Of a stretch of 64,000 nt of DNA, positions 1 to 9,059 are shown one piece after another; positions within the stretch are counted from its first letter, which is position 1; the number at the start of each line of letters is the position of its first letter. Under the pieces are notes generated by a model, which was not told where the DNA came from, made no database searches, and was given only the letters and a program-made list of their open reading frames with translations. Position numbers and translations under genes: made by a program. The DNA is from SABY01 sp964612515 (GTDB lineage: Bacteria; Bacteroidota; Bacteroidia; Bacteroidales; 4484-276), in contig CAZTCX010000001.1 of NCBI GenBank assembly GCA_964612515.1, positions 13,883-77,882 on the forward strand, in the 5' to 3' direction.

Positions 1-464
1 TTTTGAAAAGGGATGCGATTACAAAAATTGAATGTGTGCAGGAAGATATCCCCGGAAAAACCTTTGCGCTTACGCTGGATAATTTTAACATCAAAGCCAA
101 CAACAACGGCCTCTACACCATTTATCTGCACCACACGCCTGACGCAAATTCTTTATTAGCACCCGGAATGAATGTTTCTGTAAATGTCTATTCCGCTGTG
201 TCCAATAGCTCGCTGGTAAGTATTCCGGCAAGTGCAGTATTCGAAAAGGAGAATCAAAACTATGTATGGCTTGTCGAAAACAACACAATTCACAGCAGAA
301 AAATAGTGCTCAGCAAGCAGATCAGAGATGGAAATCTGCAGGTATCCGACGGCCTCAAAGGAGGCGATCAGGTGGTGATTGGTGGCCTCAATCTTTTGTC
401 GGAAAACGACACGGTGAAGGTGGTGGCACCGGCGAGCAAATCAAATGTTGGTAATCTGTTGTAA
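1..464 (+). CDS. RND efflux periplasmic adaptor (membrane fusion protein), C-terminal part
   Basis: Only the last ~154 codons are present; the frame is open to the left edge, so the start lies outside the window. The sequence is beta-strand rich and has the LLAPGMNVSVNV segment followed by SIPASAVF, a pattern typical of the beta-barrel and membrane-proximal domains of HlyD/AcrA-type adaptors. In this family the adaptor bridges the inner-membrane RND pump and the TolC channel across the periplasm. The stop codon is 11 bp before the RND pump gene, which is followed 2 bp later by tolC, so the three almost certainly form one tripartite efflux operon. The substrate cannot be read from this fragment. 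Confidence 0.85.
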   Translation, partial: LKRDAITKIECVQEDIPGKTFALTLDNFNIKANNNGLYTIYLHHTPDANSLLAPGMNVSVNVYSAVSNSSLVSIPASAVFEKENQNYVWLVENNTIHSRKIVLSKQIRDGNLQVSDGLKGGDQVVIGGLNLLSENDTVKVVAPASKSNVGNLL

Positions 465-475
465 AAAATCCGGCC

Positions 476-3400
476 ATGCATATATCTGAATACGTTTTTA
501 AGAAAAAGAACATCTTTTATTTCCTTTTGGTAGCCATCGTTTTAGGTGGAATTTATTCATATCAAAAGCTTAGCAAGCTGGAAGATCCGGAGATTGCGGT
601 GATGATGGCAAACGTGGTAACCGTTTACCCGGGAGCATCGGCACACCAGGTGGAGATGGAGGTTACCAATGTGTTGGAACATGAAATTTCGGCGCTTGCC
701 GATATCAACAAAATTAATTCGCGTTCCGAGGCCAATGTTTCCATCATACAGATAGAGCTGGAGATGGACGTACCACAAGACGAAATTCCACAGCGGTGGG
801 AATTCCTGCGTCGCAAGCTGGAGCTGGCCATGCTCAAATTGCCCGCAGGCGTGCAAAAGCCAATAGTGATGGACGATATGGGCGATGTGTACGGGATGTT
901 TTATGCCATGGTGGCCGACGATGGCTTCTCCTATCAGGAAATGAGCGACTATGCCAGTTTCATCCGCAAGAACATGCTGGAAGTAAAAGGCGTGCGCAAG
1001 ATCACCGTGTATGGTGAGCAAGCGCCCGAAATGCACATCACACTCTCCCCCGACAAGATGAGTGAGATGGGGGTGGCGCCATTGCAGATATTTTCGGCAT
1101 TGAGCGATTATACCAAAGTAGTGTATGCCGGCAATTTGGAATCGGGAGCTGAGCAATTGCGCGTTAGCATCAATGGACAAGCCACTACTATTGAGGATAT
1201 CCGTAGCATTCTGATTACTGCCATTGGCGGCTCTTCCTTTAAGCTGGGCGACATTGCCACTGTGGAAATGGCCATCAACGATCCGTTGCGAAATACTTTT
1301 TTTGTTAATAATCAAAAGGCATTAGGCATCGGCCTTTCGATGGAAAGTGGAGAAAATATCCTGAAAGTTGGCGAAAGGGTAGAGGAGCGGCTGGCAGAAT
1401 TGCGACAGCAAATTCCTACCGGAATAACTTTCGAGAAGGTGTTTTTTCAGCCCGAAAAAGTTAACGAAGCCATCAACGGCTTTATGTGGAACCTCGTCGT
1501 TTCGGTGATCATCGTAATTGTGGTGCTGATGTTTACCATGGGTTTTCGCGGTGGGGTAATTATTGGCAGCGGTTTGGTGCTGACCATACTGGCTACCTTC
1601 CCGCTACTGCTTGCTGCCGATGGAACCCTTCAGCGTATTTCGCTGGGCGCTTTCATCGTGGCCATGGGCATGCTTGTCGACAATGCCATTGTGGTTTTAG
1701 ATGGAATTTTAAAAGAAAAAGATAAGGGTCTCAAAGGTAAAACGGCTTACACCAGATCCGCAAAGCAAACGGCCATACCGCTTTTGGGCGCGACAACCAT
1801 TGCCATCGTAGCCTTCTTTCCCGTTTATCTTTCGCCCGACACCGCCGGGACTTATATCCGCGATCTCTTCATCGTTTTGGCCATTTCCCTTTCGGTAAGC
1901 TGGGTGCTTGCATTGACGCAGGTTCCATTGTTTTCAGCTATTTTATTTAAAAATAGTCATAAGAAAAAGGGGCGGAAAAATGTGAATCCCCTGGATAAAC
2001 CTATCTATCACCGCCTGACCCGCATTTTGGAATGGGGCATGCACCACAGGATTTTTATTGTAATCTCCACTTTCGTACTTTTTTTTGTTGCAATCTTTTT
2101 CACTAAAGATGTAGATAAAACATTCTTCCCGGATTTTAAGTACAACCAATGTTACATCGAATACACACTGCCCAGAGGTAGTACGCCCGATCAGGTAAAC
2201 GATGACTTAAAGGAAATCACCAATTATTTGAATAGTTTCGATGAAGTAGAAATGGTGGTGAGCAGCCACGGGATGACGCCCATGCGCTACATGCTGGTGC
2301 GCCCCATGATGACCGAAAATGCTGACAATTACGGTGAACTTATCATCAACTTCACCGACTTTAAAACGATGATAAAAATGCGGCCGGTCTTCGCCGAATA
2401 TCTCCACACCAACTATCCGCAAGCCATGAGCCGCATACGCAAATACAACATATCGGTATTGTCGTCGCACACGGTGGAAGCGCAGTTTACCGGGCCTGAC
2501 CCGGCAGTGCTGAAACATTTGAGCGATCAGGCACAGCACCTTATGCTACAAAATCCGAACGTGGATAGATTTACCGTGAGCAGCGACTGGGAGCCGAAGG
2601 CAAAATCCCTCACGGCTATTTATAATCCGCTGGCTGCCAACAGAGCCATGATTACACGCAACGACATTAGCAACGCCATACTTGCCGCAACCGACGGCTT
2701 GCCGATTGCAAAAGTTTATCAGGGCGAAACGCCCTTACAACTGCGACTGATGGTGCGCGAAAGCGAAGGCAAGCGGATCGAAGACCTGAACGACATTCCG
2801 GTGTGGGGCACATTGCCCAATCTTCACGGCATGATCGATCAGACGACTTTGCAAAAGATATCCAGCGGCGCACTTAGCTCCGATGAAATTATTAATTCAG
2901 CGCTGACGGCCGTGCCGATGAGCACAGTGACGCGTGGTGTAGCTTTGGACTGGGAGGAGCCCGTTGTGCGAAGGGTAAACGGGAGAAGGGTGATTCAGGC
3001 GCAATGCGATGCGGTGGATGGCGTTGGCCCGGCCCAGGTTCAGGCGGAGCTCGACGAAGCCATCCGAAACATTGAGGTACCACCAGGCTATAGTTTTAAA
3101 TGGGTGGGGGAATCGGAATTAAAGGTGGATGCGCTGAAGGGCATCCTTAGCTATCTGCCGCTGGCTGCCGGCATTATCCTGCTGGTGCTGTTGCTATTGT
3201 TCAATGATTATACCCGTCCACTGATTATTATCCTGTGTTTGCCGCTTTCATTTATCGGTATCGTTCCGGGCTTATTGCTCACCGGCCAGCCCCTTTCATT
3301 TGTGGCCATCATTGGTGCCATCGGATTATCGGGCATGATCATCAAAAATGCCATTGTGCTGCTCGACGAAATCCAGGTGCGCCTTAAGGAAAGCCCCAGC

Positions 3401-3619
3401 TCCTACCGCGCTGTGGTGGATGCAACCATTTCGAGGGTACGACCGGTAATTATGGCTTCGCTCACCACCATCCTCGGTATGCTTCCACTGCTCACCGACC
3501 CTATGTATCAGGCAATGGCAGTTACAATTATTTCAGGCCTGCTGGTCGGAACGCTCATCACACTGGTGTTTGTTCCGCTGCTCTATTCCGTTTTTTATGG
3601 TGTAAAAATCGACAGATAG
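476..3619 (+). CDS. RND-family efflux transporter, inner-membrane pump (AcrB/HAE1 type)
   Basis: A 1047-residue protein, the usual length for an AcrB/MexB-type proton-driven efflux pump. An N-terminal membrane helix (about residues 13-30) is followed by a large periplasmic porter domain, a first helix bundle (about 335-500), a second periplasmic domain and a second bundle (about 885-1040). Helix 4 carries GMLVDNAIVVLDG, the site of the proton-relay acid. Helix 10 carries GMIIKNAIVLLDE with the conserved lysine. These are the expected transport residues, although AcrB has DD where this protein has DN. It lies between the adaptor and tolC genes. Compounds exported are unknown. Confidence 0.93.
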   Translation: MHISEYVFKKKNIFYFLLVAIVLGGIYSYQKLSKLEDPEIAVMMANVVTVYPGASAHQVEMEVTNVLEHEISALADINKINSRSEANVSIIQIELEMDVPQDEIPQRWEFLRRKLELAMLKLPAGVQKPIVMDDMGDVYGMFYAMVADDGFSYQEMSDYASFIRKNMLEVKGVRKITVYGEQAPEMHITLSPDKMSEMGVAPLQIFSALSDYTKVVYAGNLESGAEQLRVSINGQATTIEDIRSILITAIGGSSFKLGDIATVEMAINDPLRNTFFVNNQKALGIGLSMESGENILKVGERVEERLAELRQQIPTGITFEKVFFQPEKVNEAINGFMWNLVVSVIIVIVVLMFTMGFRGGVIIGSGLVLTILATFPLLLAADGTLQRISLGAFIVAMGMLVDNAIVVLDGILKEKDKGLKGKTAYTRSAKQTAIPLLGATTIAIVAFFPVYLSPDTAGTYIRDLFIVLAISLSVSWVLALTQVPLFSAILFKNSHKKKGRKNVNPLDKPIYHRLTRILEWGMHHRIFIVISTFVLFFVAIFFTKDVDKTFFPDFKYNQCYIEYTLPRGSTPDQVNDDLKEITNYLNSFDEVEMVVSSHGMTPMRYMLVRPMMTENADNYGELIINFTDFKTMIKMRPVFAEYLHTNYPQAMSRIRKYNISVLSSHTVEAQFTGPDPAVLKHLSDQAQHLMLQNPNVDRFTVSSDWEPKAKSLTAIYNPLAANRAMITRNDISNAILAATDGLPIAKVYQGETPLQLRLMVRESEGKRIEDLNDIPVWGTLPNLHGMIDQTTLQKISSGALSSDEIINSALTAVPMSTVTRGVALDWEEPVVRRVNGRRVIQAQCDAVDGVGPAQVQAELDEAIRNIEVPPGYSFKWVGESELKVDALKGILSYLPLAAGIILLVLLLLFNDYTRPLIIILCLPLSFIGIVPGLLLTGQPLSFVAIIGAIGLSGMIIKNAIVLLDEIQVRLKESPSSYRAVVDATISRVRPVIMASLTTILGMLPLLTDPMYQAMAVTIISGLLVGTLITLVFVPLLYSVFYGVKIDR

Positions 3620-3621
3620 TA

Positions 3622-5118
3622 ATGCAGACCAATTTTATTAAAAATTTAATGAATATGAAAATTAAAACAGAGCATAGCGCAAAGAGCACGGCGCAAAAAG
3701 CAAGACACAAAGAACATGTTGTGTTGCTTGTTCTCCTATTGTTTTTATCTAATTTTTTGGTAGCTCAGCAAACGCTGGTTCTGAGCCTTGAAGAATGTAG
3801 ATCAATGGCAATTGAAAATAGTGAGATGCTGAAAATTGCTGACGAAACCATCAACAAAGCACAAGCTGAAAAGATGTCGGCCAAAGCTGCGCGCCTGCCT
3901 CAGATTTCCCTCACGGGTACTGGCTTGTATTCGAAGCAGGAGCTTAGTACAGAGCTAATGCTGCCCACGATGGCTTTCGATCCAACAACCGGCGGGCTGG
4001 TGCCCAATCTAGCCATCGACCCGAGCAGCGGCCAGCCCATCATTGGCCCCGATGGAAATCCCATTTTTAATCTCTATGGCTTTCTTCCGCTTGACATCAC
4101 CATGTATGGAACGGCCCTGGCCAATATCGGTGCGCAGCAGCCCATCTATGCCGGAGGCAAAATAAATGCCGGCAACAAAATGGCTGACATAGGTGAAAAC
4201 ATGGCTGGGAAAAATAAAATGCTGCAGCAGTCCGAGCTAATTTACGCCACCGACCAGGCTTATTATCAGTACCTTTCGGTAAAAGAAAAAGTAAAACTGG
4301 CAGAAGATTACAAAAAGCTATTGGAGGAGCTTACTACGGTGGTGGAGAATAGTTATGAAACCGGCATGGTAGGGCGCAACGAGCTGCTGAAAGTGCAGGT
4401 GAAATACAACGAAGCCGCGCTCCAGGCACAGAAAGCCCAAACAGGATTGGCACTTTCGCAAATGGCCCTGTGCCGCATCATTGGCGTGGATTTGAATACA
4501 CAACTACAAATTAACGACAGCATTACAAACGTGAGCTTCAATCCGGATTCTTTGGTTGATGTGCGTGCCGGCAACCGCCTCGAATATCAATTGATGCAAA
4601 GCCAGGTGGAAATGGCCGAACAAAACATAAAAATGGTTCGCGGCGAATACCTGCCTACGGTAGGCGTTTCGGTGGGCTATAATTATCTGATGATGGGTAT
4701 GAAAGGCATGGACAATTATGAACAAAATGGCATCAATGCCCTGGCCAGCATCAACATCCCCATTATCACTTTTGGCGAAAGAAAGGGTAAAATAAAATCA
4801 GCCAAAGCAGATTTTAACACCAAACAACTTGAATTGCAACAAGCCACTAACTATCTGCAGCTCGAGATAGAACAGGCGCGGCTCAATTATGCTGATGCAT
4901 GGACCCGCGTTGAAATGACCCATGTCGCGCTGGAACAGACCAACGAAAATATGCGCATCAGCGACAACAACTATCAGGTGGGCATGGAGACCATTGTAAA
5001 CGTGCTCGAAGCAAAAGCCGAGTGGCAAAATGCTTACAGCAATAAAATCGATGCCCTCACCAATTTTAAAATCCACGAAAGCAACTTTTTGCGGGTGTCA
5101 AATCGCTTGCAGCCTTAA
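3622..5118 (+). CDS. TolC-family outer membrane efflux channel
   Basis: About 498 residues if the first ATG is used; a later in-frame ATG at 3649 is also possible because the first ~30 residues are polar and precede the hydrophobic signal-peptide core (VVLLVLLLFLSNFLVAQ). The mature part begins LSLEECRSMAIENS and has two alpha-helical repeats, as in TolC/OEP proteins that form the trimeric outer-membrane duct. An insert of about 60 residues rich in Pro/Gly follows the first helix pair. It starts 2 bp after the RND pump stop codon and completes the tripartite pump. No terminator with a T-run follows, only two small stem-loops. Confidence 0.92.
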   Translation: MQTNFIKNLMNMKIKTEHSAKSTAQKARHKEHVVLLVLLLFLSNFLVAQQTLVLSLEECRSMAIENSEMLKIADETINKAQAEKMSAKAARLPQISLTGTGLYSKQELSTELMLPTMAFDPTTGGLVPNLAIDPSSGQPIIGPDGNPIFNLYGFLPLDITMYGTALANIGAQQPIYAGGKINAGNKMADIGENMAGKNKMLQQSELIYATDQAYYQYLSVKEKVKLAEDYKKLLEELTTVVENSYETGMVGRNELLKVQVKYNEAALQAQKAQTGLALSQMALCRIIGVDLNTQLQINDSITNVSFNPDSLVDVRAGNRLEYQLMQSQVEMAEQNIKMVRGEYLPTVGVSVGYNYLMMGMKGMDNYEQNGINALASINIPIITFGERKGKIKSAKADFNTKQLELQQATNYLQLEIEQARLNYADAWTRVEMTHVALEQTNENMRISDNNYQVGMETIVNVLEAKAEWQNAYSNKIDALTNFKIHESNFLRVSNRLQP

Positions 5119-5149
5119 ACAAGGCAGGTCAAGTTACACCCTAAATTAA

Positions 5150-5177
5150 TAATACGGAAGGTTTGATTTCTGTATTA
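5150..5177 (+). terminator. Stem-loop after the efflux operon (weak terminator candidate)
   Basis: A 10-bp stem (taatacggaa / ttctgtatta, one G-T pair) with an 8-nt loop lies 31 bp after the tolC stop. There is no T-run, so intrinsic termination is uncertain. A second short hairpin (ccgca / tgcgg) follows at about 5187-5204. Confidence 0.3.
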
Positions 5178-5226
5178 TGATGAATACCGCAGGTTAGATT
5201 GCGGAATTAGGAGTTTTTGTAAATAA

Positions 5227-5234
5227 TAACTTTG
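5227..5234 (+). promoter_or_regulatory. Bacteroidota -7 promoter box for the LytTR/LytS operon
   Basis: TAACTTTG matches the Bacteroidota sigma-ABfr -7 consensus TAnnTTTG and lies 20 bp before the response-regulator ATG at 5255. No convincing -33 element was identified. Confidence 0.5.
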
Positions 5235-5254
5235 TACCTATTTTTAAAAAGGAA

Positions 5255-6067
5255 ATGATAAATAATCCCGAATCAGTCACCAGAATTTTGATTGTAGAAG
5301 ATGAGGCGCCCAACAGCCGTATGTTGCACGAATTGCTGGTTGAGCTGCGCCCGCAATGGAAGGTAGAAGCGATTCTCGAAAGTGTGCAGGAGAGCGTGGC
5401 CTGGTTAAAATCCAATCCCGCACCTGACATCATCCTCATGGATATTCAACTCTCCGATGGTATTTGTTTTTCAATTTTCGATCAGGTGACACTGCCACCA
5501 TCCTGCCGGATTATTTTCACCACAGCGTATGACGAATATGCCATCCGTGCATTTAAAGTGAACAGCATCGACTATCTTTTGAAGCCCATTGAAAAATCAG
5601 AACTTGAATCTGCCATTATAAAATACGAAGCGCTTTTATCGGAATTTCAATCCGGCAGAAGCGAAACCTTTAATGTTCAGGAGCGATACGACCAGCTTGT
5701 CAAAAATATCCTTTCGGGGAAAAAAGAGTACCGGACACGCTTTCTGGTTGCCGGCATCAACAACTGGCAAACCATCGAAACCCGAACGATAGCTTACATC
5801 TACAGCGAAAATAAGCTCACCTTTGCTGTCGATTTTGATGGCCGCGATTACACCCTGGACTACACGCTGGAGCAACTGGAATCGGAGCTGAACCCGGCAG
5901 AGTTTTACAGGGCAAACCGCAAAACAATTCTCCACATCGATGCGGTGGTAAAGGTTTACAATGATCTGGGCGGAAAGTTAAAAGTGATGACCAAGCCAGC
6001 ACCCGATTTTGAAATTCCGGTAAGCCGCCTAAAGGCCACCGAGTTTAAAATATGGATGGGAAAATAA
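5255..6067 (+). CDS. LytTR-family response regulator
   Basis: A 270-residue protein with an N-terminal receiver domain (about 1-125) and a C-terminal LytTR DNA-binding domain (about 165-268). The receiver has the acidic pair near the start (VEDEAPN), the phospho-acceptor Asp in IILMDIQL and the conserved Lys in LLKPIEKSEL. Members of this family bind direct repeats in promoters through the LytTR beta fold. The 3' end overlaps the LytS-like kinase gene, so the two form a two-component system. Its location after the efflux operon suggests, but does not prove, control of that operon. Confidence 0.9.
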   Translation: MINNPESVTRILIVEDEAPNSRMLHELLVELRPQWKVEAILESVQESVAWLKSNPAPDIILMDIQLSDGICFSIFDQVTLPPSCRIIFTTAYDEYAIRAFKVNSIDYLLKPIEKSELESAIIKYEALLSEFQSGRSETFNVQERYDQLVKNILSGKKEYRTRFLVAGINNWQTIETRTIAYIYSENKLTFAVDFDGRDYTLDYTLEQLESELNPAEFYRANRKTILHIDAVVKVYNDLGGKLKVMTKPAPDFEIPVSRLKATEFKIWMGK

Positions 6068-7125
6068 AGTCAATGGATATGTTTGATGAAAAACGACTTC
6101 AGTTTCTAATCGACCTGAGCTCATACAAGCCGCTGTATGTCTTCATCAGGCTATTGATCATCACTGCAGTTTCGATCCTGTTGATTCACGTTTCCCAACT
6201 GCTGGCTGACGTACCTCCGCTTGACGACAAGTTAGAGCCACTTTCTTATTTTATTGCCGCGGTCGCCTTCAACAGCATCATGGAGCTTAACCTATTGCTG
6301 ATGCGCATCCTCAACCGAATCGAGCGTTTCAAATGGAACATTTATCTGCAGGCCATCAGCGTCATTGCTTTCTCTTTGGTATTAATATTTATCTGGTTTA
6401 AAATTGCACAAAAGGTTTTTGGTGATGAAAATATTTTGGATCATGGCATCACCCAAATCGTTCTGATCACAGGGCTTTTGATTTTAATAATCCATTTACT
6501 CATCATTATTATCACCCATCTCGGAAAAGAGTGGATCAACAACCGAAAGGAAATTGAAGAGTTGAAACAGGCCAAACTGATAAGCGATTACAACTCGCTC
6601 AAAGACCGGCTCAATCCACATTTTATGTTCAACAATCTGAGTGTTCTAAAATCGATGATCCGGTTTAGCCCTCAGGAAGCCGAAGCTTTTACACAGAACT
6701 TCACCAACGTCTATCGCTATGTATTGAAGAGCCACGAAGAAAAAACCGTGAGCCTTCAGGAGGAGTTGCGATTTATCGAGTCGTACATTGCTTTGCACAA
6801 AGAACGTATTGGCGTGGGGTTACAGGTGGAAATAAATGTGGACGATGCGGCGCTGCAGCGGGCTATCCCGCCCATGAGCCTCCAGCTATTGGTCGAAAAC
6901 GCCATCAAACATAATGTTGCCAACAAACAAAATCCTTTGAAAATTGAAATCGTCGCTGGAAAGCAAAGCCTTTTTGTAAAGAACAACCGCAACCCCAAAG
7001 AAAGCACCTACTCCACAAATATGGGATTGAAAACCCTGCAAAGTCAATACAAACTCATCGCCGACGAGCAGATCAAAATTGAAGCTGTGCCCGAATACTT
7101 CAAAGTTACCCTGCCTTTGTTGTAA
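6052..7125 (+). CDS. LytS-type sensor histidine kinase (His_kinase family)
   Basis: About 357 residues from the first ATG, which overlaps the regulator gene by 16 nt; in-frame ATGs at 6073 and 6079 are alternative starts and would remove most or all of the overlap. Four membrane helices (roughly residues 22-50, 60-85, 95-122, 132-160) are followed by a short coiled coil and the kinase core. The H-box is LNPHFMFNNL (His acceptor) and the N-box of the ATPase is LLVENAIKHN. There is no separate extracellular sensor domain, so the signal is probably perceived by the membrane part. Its cognate regulator is the overlapping upstream gene. Confidence 0.88.
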   Translation: MDGKIKSMDMFDEKRLQFLIDLSSYKPLYVFIRLLIITAVSILLIHVSQLLADVPPLDDKLEPLSYFIAAVAFNSIMELNLLLMRILNRIERFKWNIYLQAISVIAFSLVLIFIWFKIAQKVFGDENILDHGITQIVLITGLLILIIHLLIIIITHLGKEWINNRKEIEELKQAKLISDYNSLKDRLNPHFMFNNLSVLKSMIRFSPQEAEAFTQNFTNVYRYVLKSHEEKTVSLQEELRFIESYIALHKERIGVGLQVEINVDDAALQRAIPPMSLQLLVENAIKHNVANKQNPLKIEIVAGKQSLFVKNNRNPKESTYSTNMGLKTLQSQYKLIADEQIKIEAVPEYFKVTLPLL

Positions 7126-7136
7126 ACCGGAATCGT

Positions 7137-7144
7137 TACTTTTG
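7137..7144 (+). promoter_or_regulatory. Possible -7 promoter box upstream of the GroES-like gene
   Basis: TACTTTTG fits TAnnTTTG. It lies just after the kinase stop and 230 bp before the GroES-like gene, with a palindromic repeat between. Function is therefore uncertain. Confidence 0.3.
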
Positions 7145-7197
7145 CATTTTAAGCAGATGGTACTTATTTAGGTGTTGGAATTGAGTTCCAAATTATC

Positions 7198-7299
7198 ATG
7201 ACCCCATCCCCAGCCCTTCACCTAAAGGGGAAGGGAGACTCGCCGCACAGGTTAGTGCGACGGCATTCTTCCCCTTCAGGGAAAGTTAGAGGGGGTCAT
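7198..7299. repeat. Imperfect palindromic element (MITE/REP-like), 102 bp
   Basis: The ends are inverted repeats (atgacccc at 7198-7205 and ggggtcat at 7292-7299). The interior also pairs in part (cctaaaggggaagg against ttccccttcagg, and gccgcac against gtgcg). Related cccctaaa...cctaaagg motifs occur at about 55158-55235 and 57037-57114. It lies between the kinase gene and the GroES-like gene. Such elements are common non-coding repeats in Bacteroidota genomes; no transposase is associated with it. Confidence 0.6.
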
Positions 7300-7373
7300 T
7301 GATAGTTGCCAATTGTATTGGTTTTTAATACAGATTAATAATTACATTAAACGACAAAACATCATTTTCTAAA

Positions 7374-7751
7374 ATGACAAAAAGTGTTGATATCAGCCGG
7401 CTCATCGTGGTTGGCGACCGGGTGTTGATAAAACCCAAAACGCAGACCAACAAATCGCGCGGTGGCCTTTACCTTCCGGCGGGTTACACCGAGAAGGAGG
7501 AAGTGCAAAGTGGCTATGTAATCCGCACCGGGCCGGGCTATCCCATTCCCACGCCCGCTGACGATACCGACGAACCATGGAAACACGCCAGCGAAAAAAC
7601 CCGATACATTCCTCTGCAGGCCAAAGAAGGCGATCTGGCTATTTTTATGCAAAAAGGCGCCGTAGAGATCATGTACCACGGCGAAAAATATTTTATCGTC
7701 GCGCAACATTCTATCCTCCTACTCGAACGCGACGAAGAGTTGTTCGATTAA
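7374..7751 (+). CDS. GroES/Cpn10-like co-chaperonin family protein
   Basis: A 125-residue protein with a Cpn10-like beta-barrel: GDRVLIKPKTQTNKSRGGLYLP near the N-terminus is the classic GroES entry motif (split here: GDRVLIKP then GGLYLP), and a C-terminal YFIVAQHSILLLER strand closes the barrel. It is longer than ordinary GroES (about 90-97 aa) because of an inserted loop around residues 50-85 (PTPADDTDEPWKHASEK), which replaces the usual short dome region. No groEL lies next to it. It is probably a stand-alone paralogue known in Bacteroidota rather than the housekeeping GroES. Partner unknown. Confidence 0.8.
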   Translation: MTKSVDISRLIVVGDRVLIKPKTQTNKSRGGLYLPAGYTEKEEVQSGYVIRTGPGYPIPTPADDTDEPWKHASEKTRYIPLQAKEGDLAIFMQKGAVEIMYHGEKYFIVAQHSILLLERDEELFD

Positions 7752-7787
7752 ACAAATGCGGTGCATGCCTGCAGCAAAGCGTTGCTA

Positions 7788-7918
7788 AATTCCAAATCAC
7801 AACAAACCAAAAATCAAATAAATCTCAATATCAAAAATTCAATGATCAAAATCGTTACAATATTTGAAATTTGTTTTTTTGGATTTATTTGTCATTTGAA
7901 ATCTGGAATTTGGAATTT
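7788..7918. repeat. AT-rich element with inverted-repeat ends
   Basis: aaattccaaat (7788-7798) is the reverse complement of atttggaattt (7908-7918), and the interior contains several further fragments of the same theme (tttgaaatttg, catttgaaatctgg). It reads as a small non-coding repeat placed directly in front of the ABC lipoprotein signal peptide and makes the start of that gene hard to place. Confidence 0.5.
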
Positions 7919-9059
7919 CTATTCAAGCTTTCGCAAAATAGCGCTGCCACTGGTTTTGCTGCTCTTCTTAGCAGGCTGTGGTGATGAAAAATCCAAAGGT
8001 TCTTTTTCAGAATTTACCGCCATCGGCGTTGCCACAACCAATCCGATGATAGCCAAAGGTTTTCGTATCACTAACGGAGAACACGAACAGTTGCTCGAAA
8101 TATTTAATCCAGCCGACACGCTGCATCCGGTAGCGCGATTTTATCTGGTGGATAGCGTCCACGCCGGCAATCGCTACGCTGGCGGTGCAACGCTGGTGGT
8201 TCCGCTGAAGCGCATGGTTTGTCTTTCGGCCACACATCTTTCATTGCTCGATGCGCTGGATAAAATGGAAACGTTGGTTGGTGTGGCGGGTGCCGATTAT
8301 GTAGTTTCTAAAAAGTTTAAAGAGCGGTTGGCCAATGGAAAAATCAAAGAAATCGGAATTGCCGGGCGTTATCAGCTCGAAACTTTGCTGGAACTTTCGC
8401 CACAGATCGTTATGGTGTCGCCGCAGGCAGGGCAGGCTTTTGAGCCAATTACCAATGCCGGACTGACCGTAATTCCTAATGGCGACTTCCTGGAAAATAA
8501 TCCGTTGGGGCGTGCCGAATGGATCAAAATGATGGGCGCACTTACCGGCACAGAAAAGCTTTCCATTTCCATTTTCGATTCGATAAGCCATTCTTATAAT
8601 CTTTTGAAAGAACTTGCTGCCAATGCACTGGATCGACCCACGGTGCTTGCCGGAAAACAATATGGTGGGTTTTGGAATCTGCCCGGTGGCAAAAGTTATG
8701 TGGCGCAATTGCTACACGACGCCGGTGCAAATTACCTCTGGAGCGATGACGAAAATTCCGGTGGCCTGATGCTCGACTTCGAAACGGTCTACAACAAAGG
8801 CATCGATGCCGATTATTGGCGTTTTTTGGTTTATGCCGACACGGCTTTTACTTATGATTTACTTGCCAAAGAGGATCAGCGTTACAAAAATCTAAATGCG
8901 TTTAGAGAGAAAAAGATTCTGGTTTGTAATACAAAGCTGACACCTTATTATCAGCAAGGACTTTTGCAGCCGCATATTCTGCTGGCCGATTACATCCACA
9001 TTTTTCACCCCGACCTCCTCCCTGATCACCAAAATGAATATTATCACCTGATGCCATGA
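7842..9059 (+). CDS. ABC transporter substrate-binding lipoprotein (iron-siderophore/cobalamin type)
   Basis: A periplasmic-binding protein of the FepB/BtuF type (helical backbone, two lobes). The lipobox LFLAGC supplies a lipid-anchored Cys (residue 46 from ATG 7842, or 28 from an alternative TTG at 7896). The start is uncertain because the AT-rich repeat at 7788-7918 precedes and overlaps both candidates. Domain features include CLSATHLSLLDAL near the start of lobe 1 and GGKSYVAQLLHDAGA in lobe 2, typical of this family. The stop codon overlaps the permease start (ATGA), so binding protein, permease and ATPase are translationally coupled. The ligand (heme, siderophore or corrinoid) cannot be decided. 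Confidence 0.87.
   Translation: MIKIVTIFEICFFGFICHLKSGIWNFYSSFRKIALPLVLLLFLAGCGDEKSKGSFSEFTAIGVATTNPMIAKGFRITNGEHEQLLEIFNPADTLHPVARFYLVDSVHAGNRYAGGATLVVPLKRMVCLSATHLSLLDALDKMETLVGVAGADYVVSKKFKERLANGKIKEIGIAGRYQLETLLELSPQIVMVSPQAGQAFEPITNAGLTVIPNGDFLENNPLGRAEWIKMMGALTGTEKLSISIFDSISHSYNLLKELAANALDRPTVLAGKQYGGFWNLPGGKSYVAQLLHDAGANYLWSDDENSGGLMLDFETVYNKGIDADYWRFLVYADTAFTYDLLAKEDQRYKNLNAFREKKILVCNTKLTPYYQQGLLQPHILLADYIHIFHPDLLPDHQNEYYHLMP

Noticed and set aside
557..1315. 252-codon open frame on the minus strand inside the RND pump gene
   Set aside because: It is fully antisense to a clear pump gene, His/Ile-rich in a way typical of frame shadows, and has no motif.
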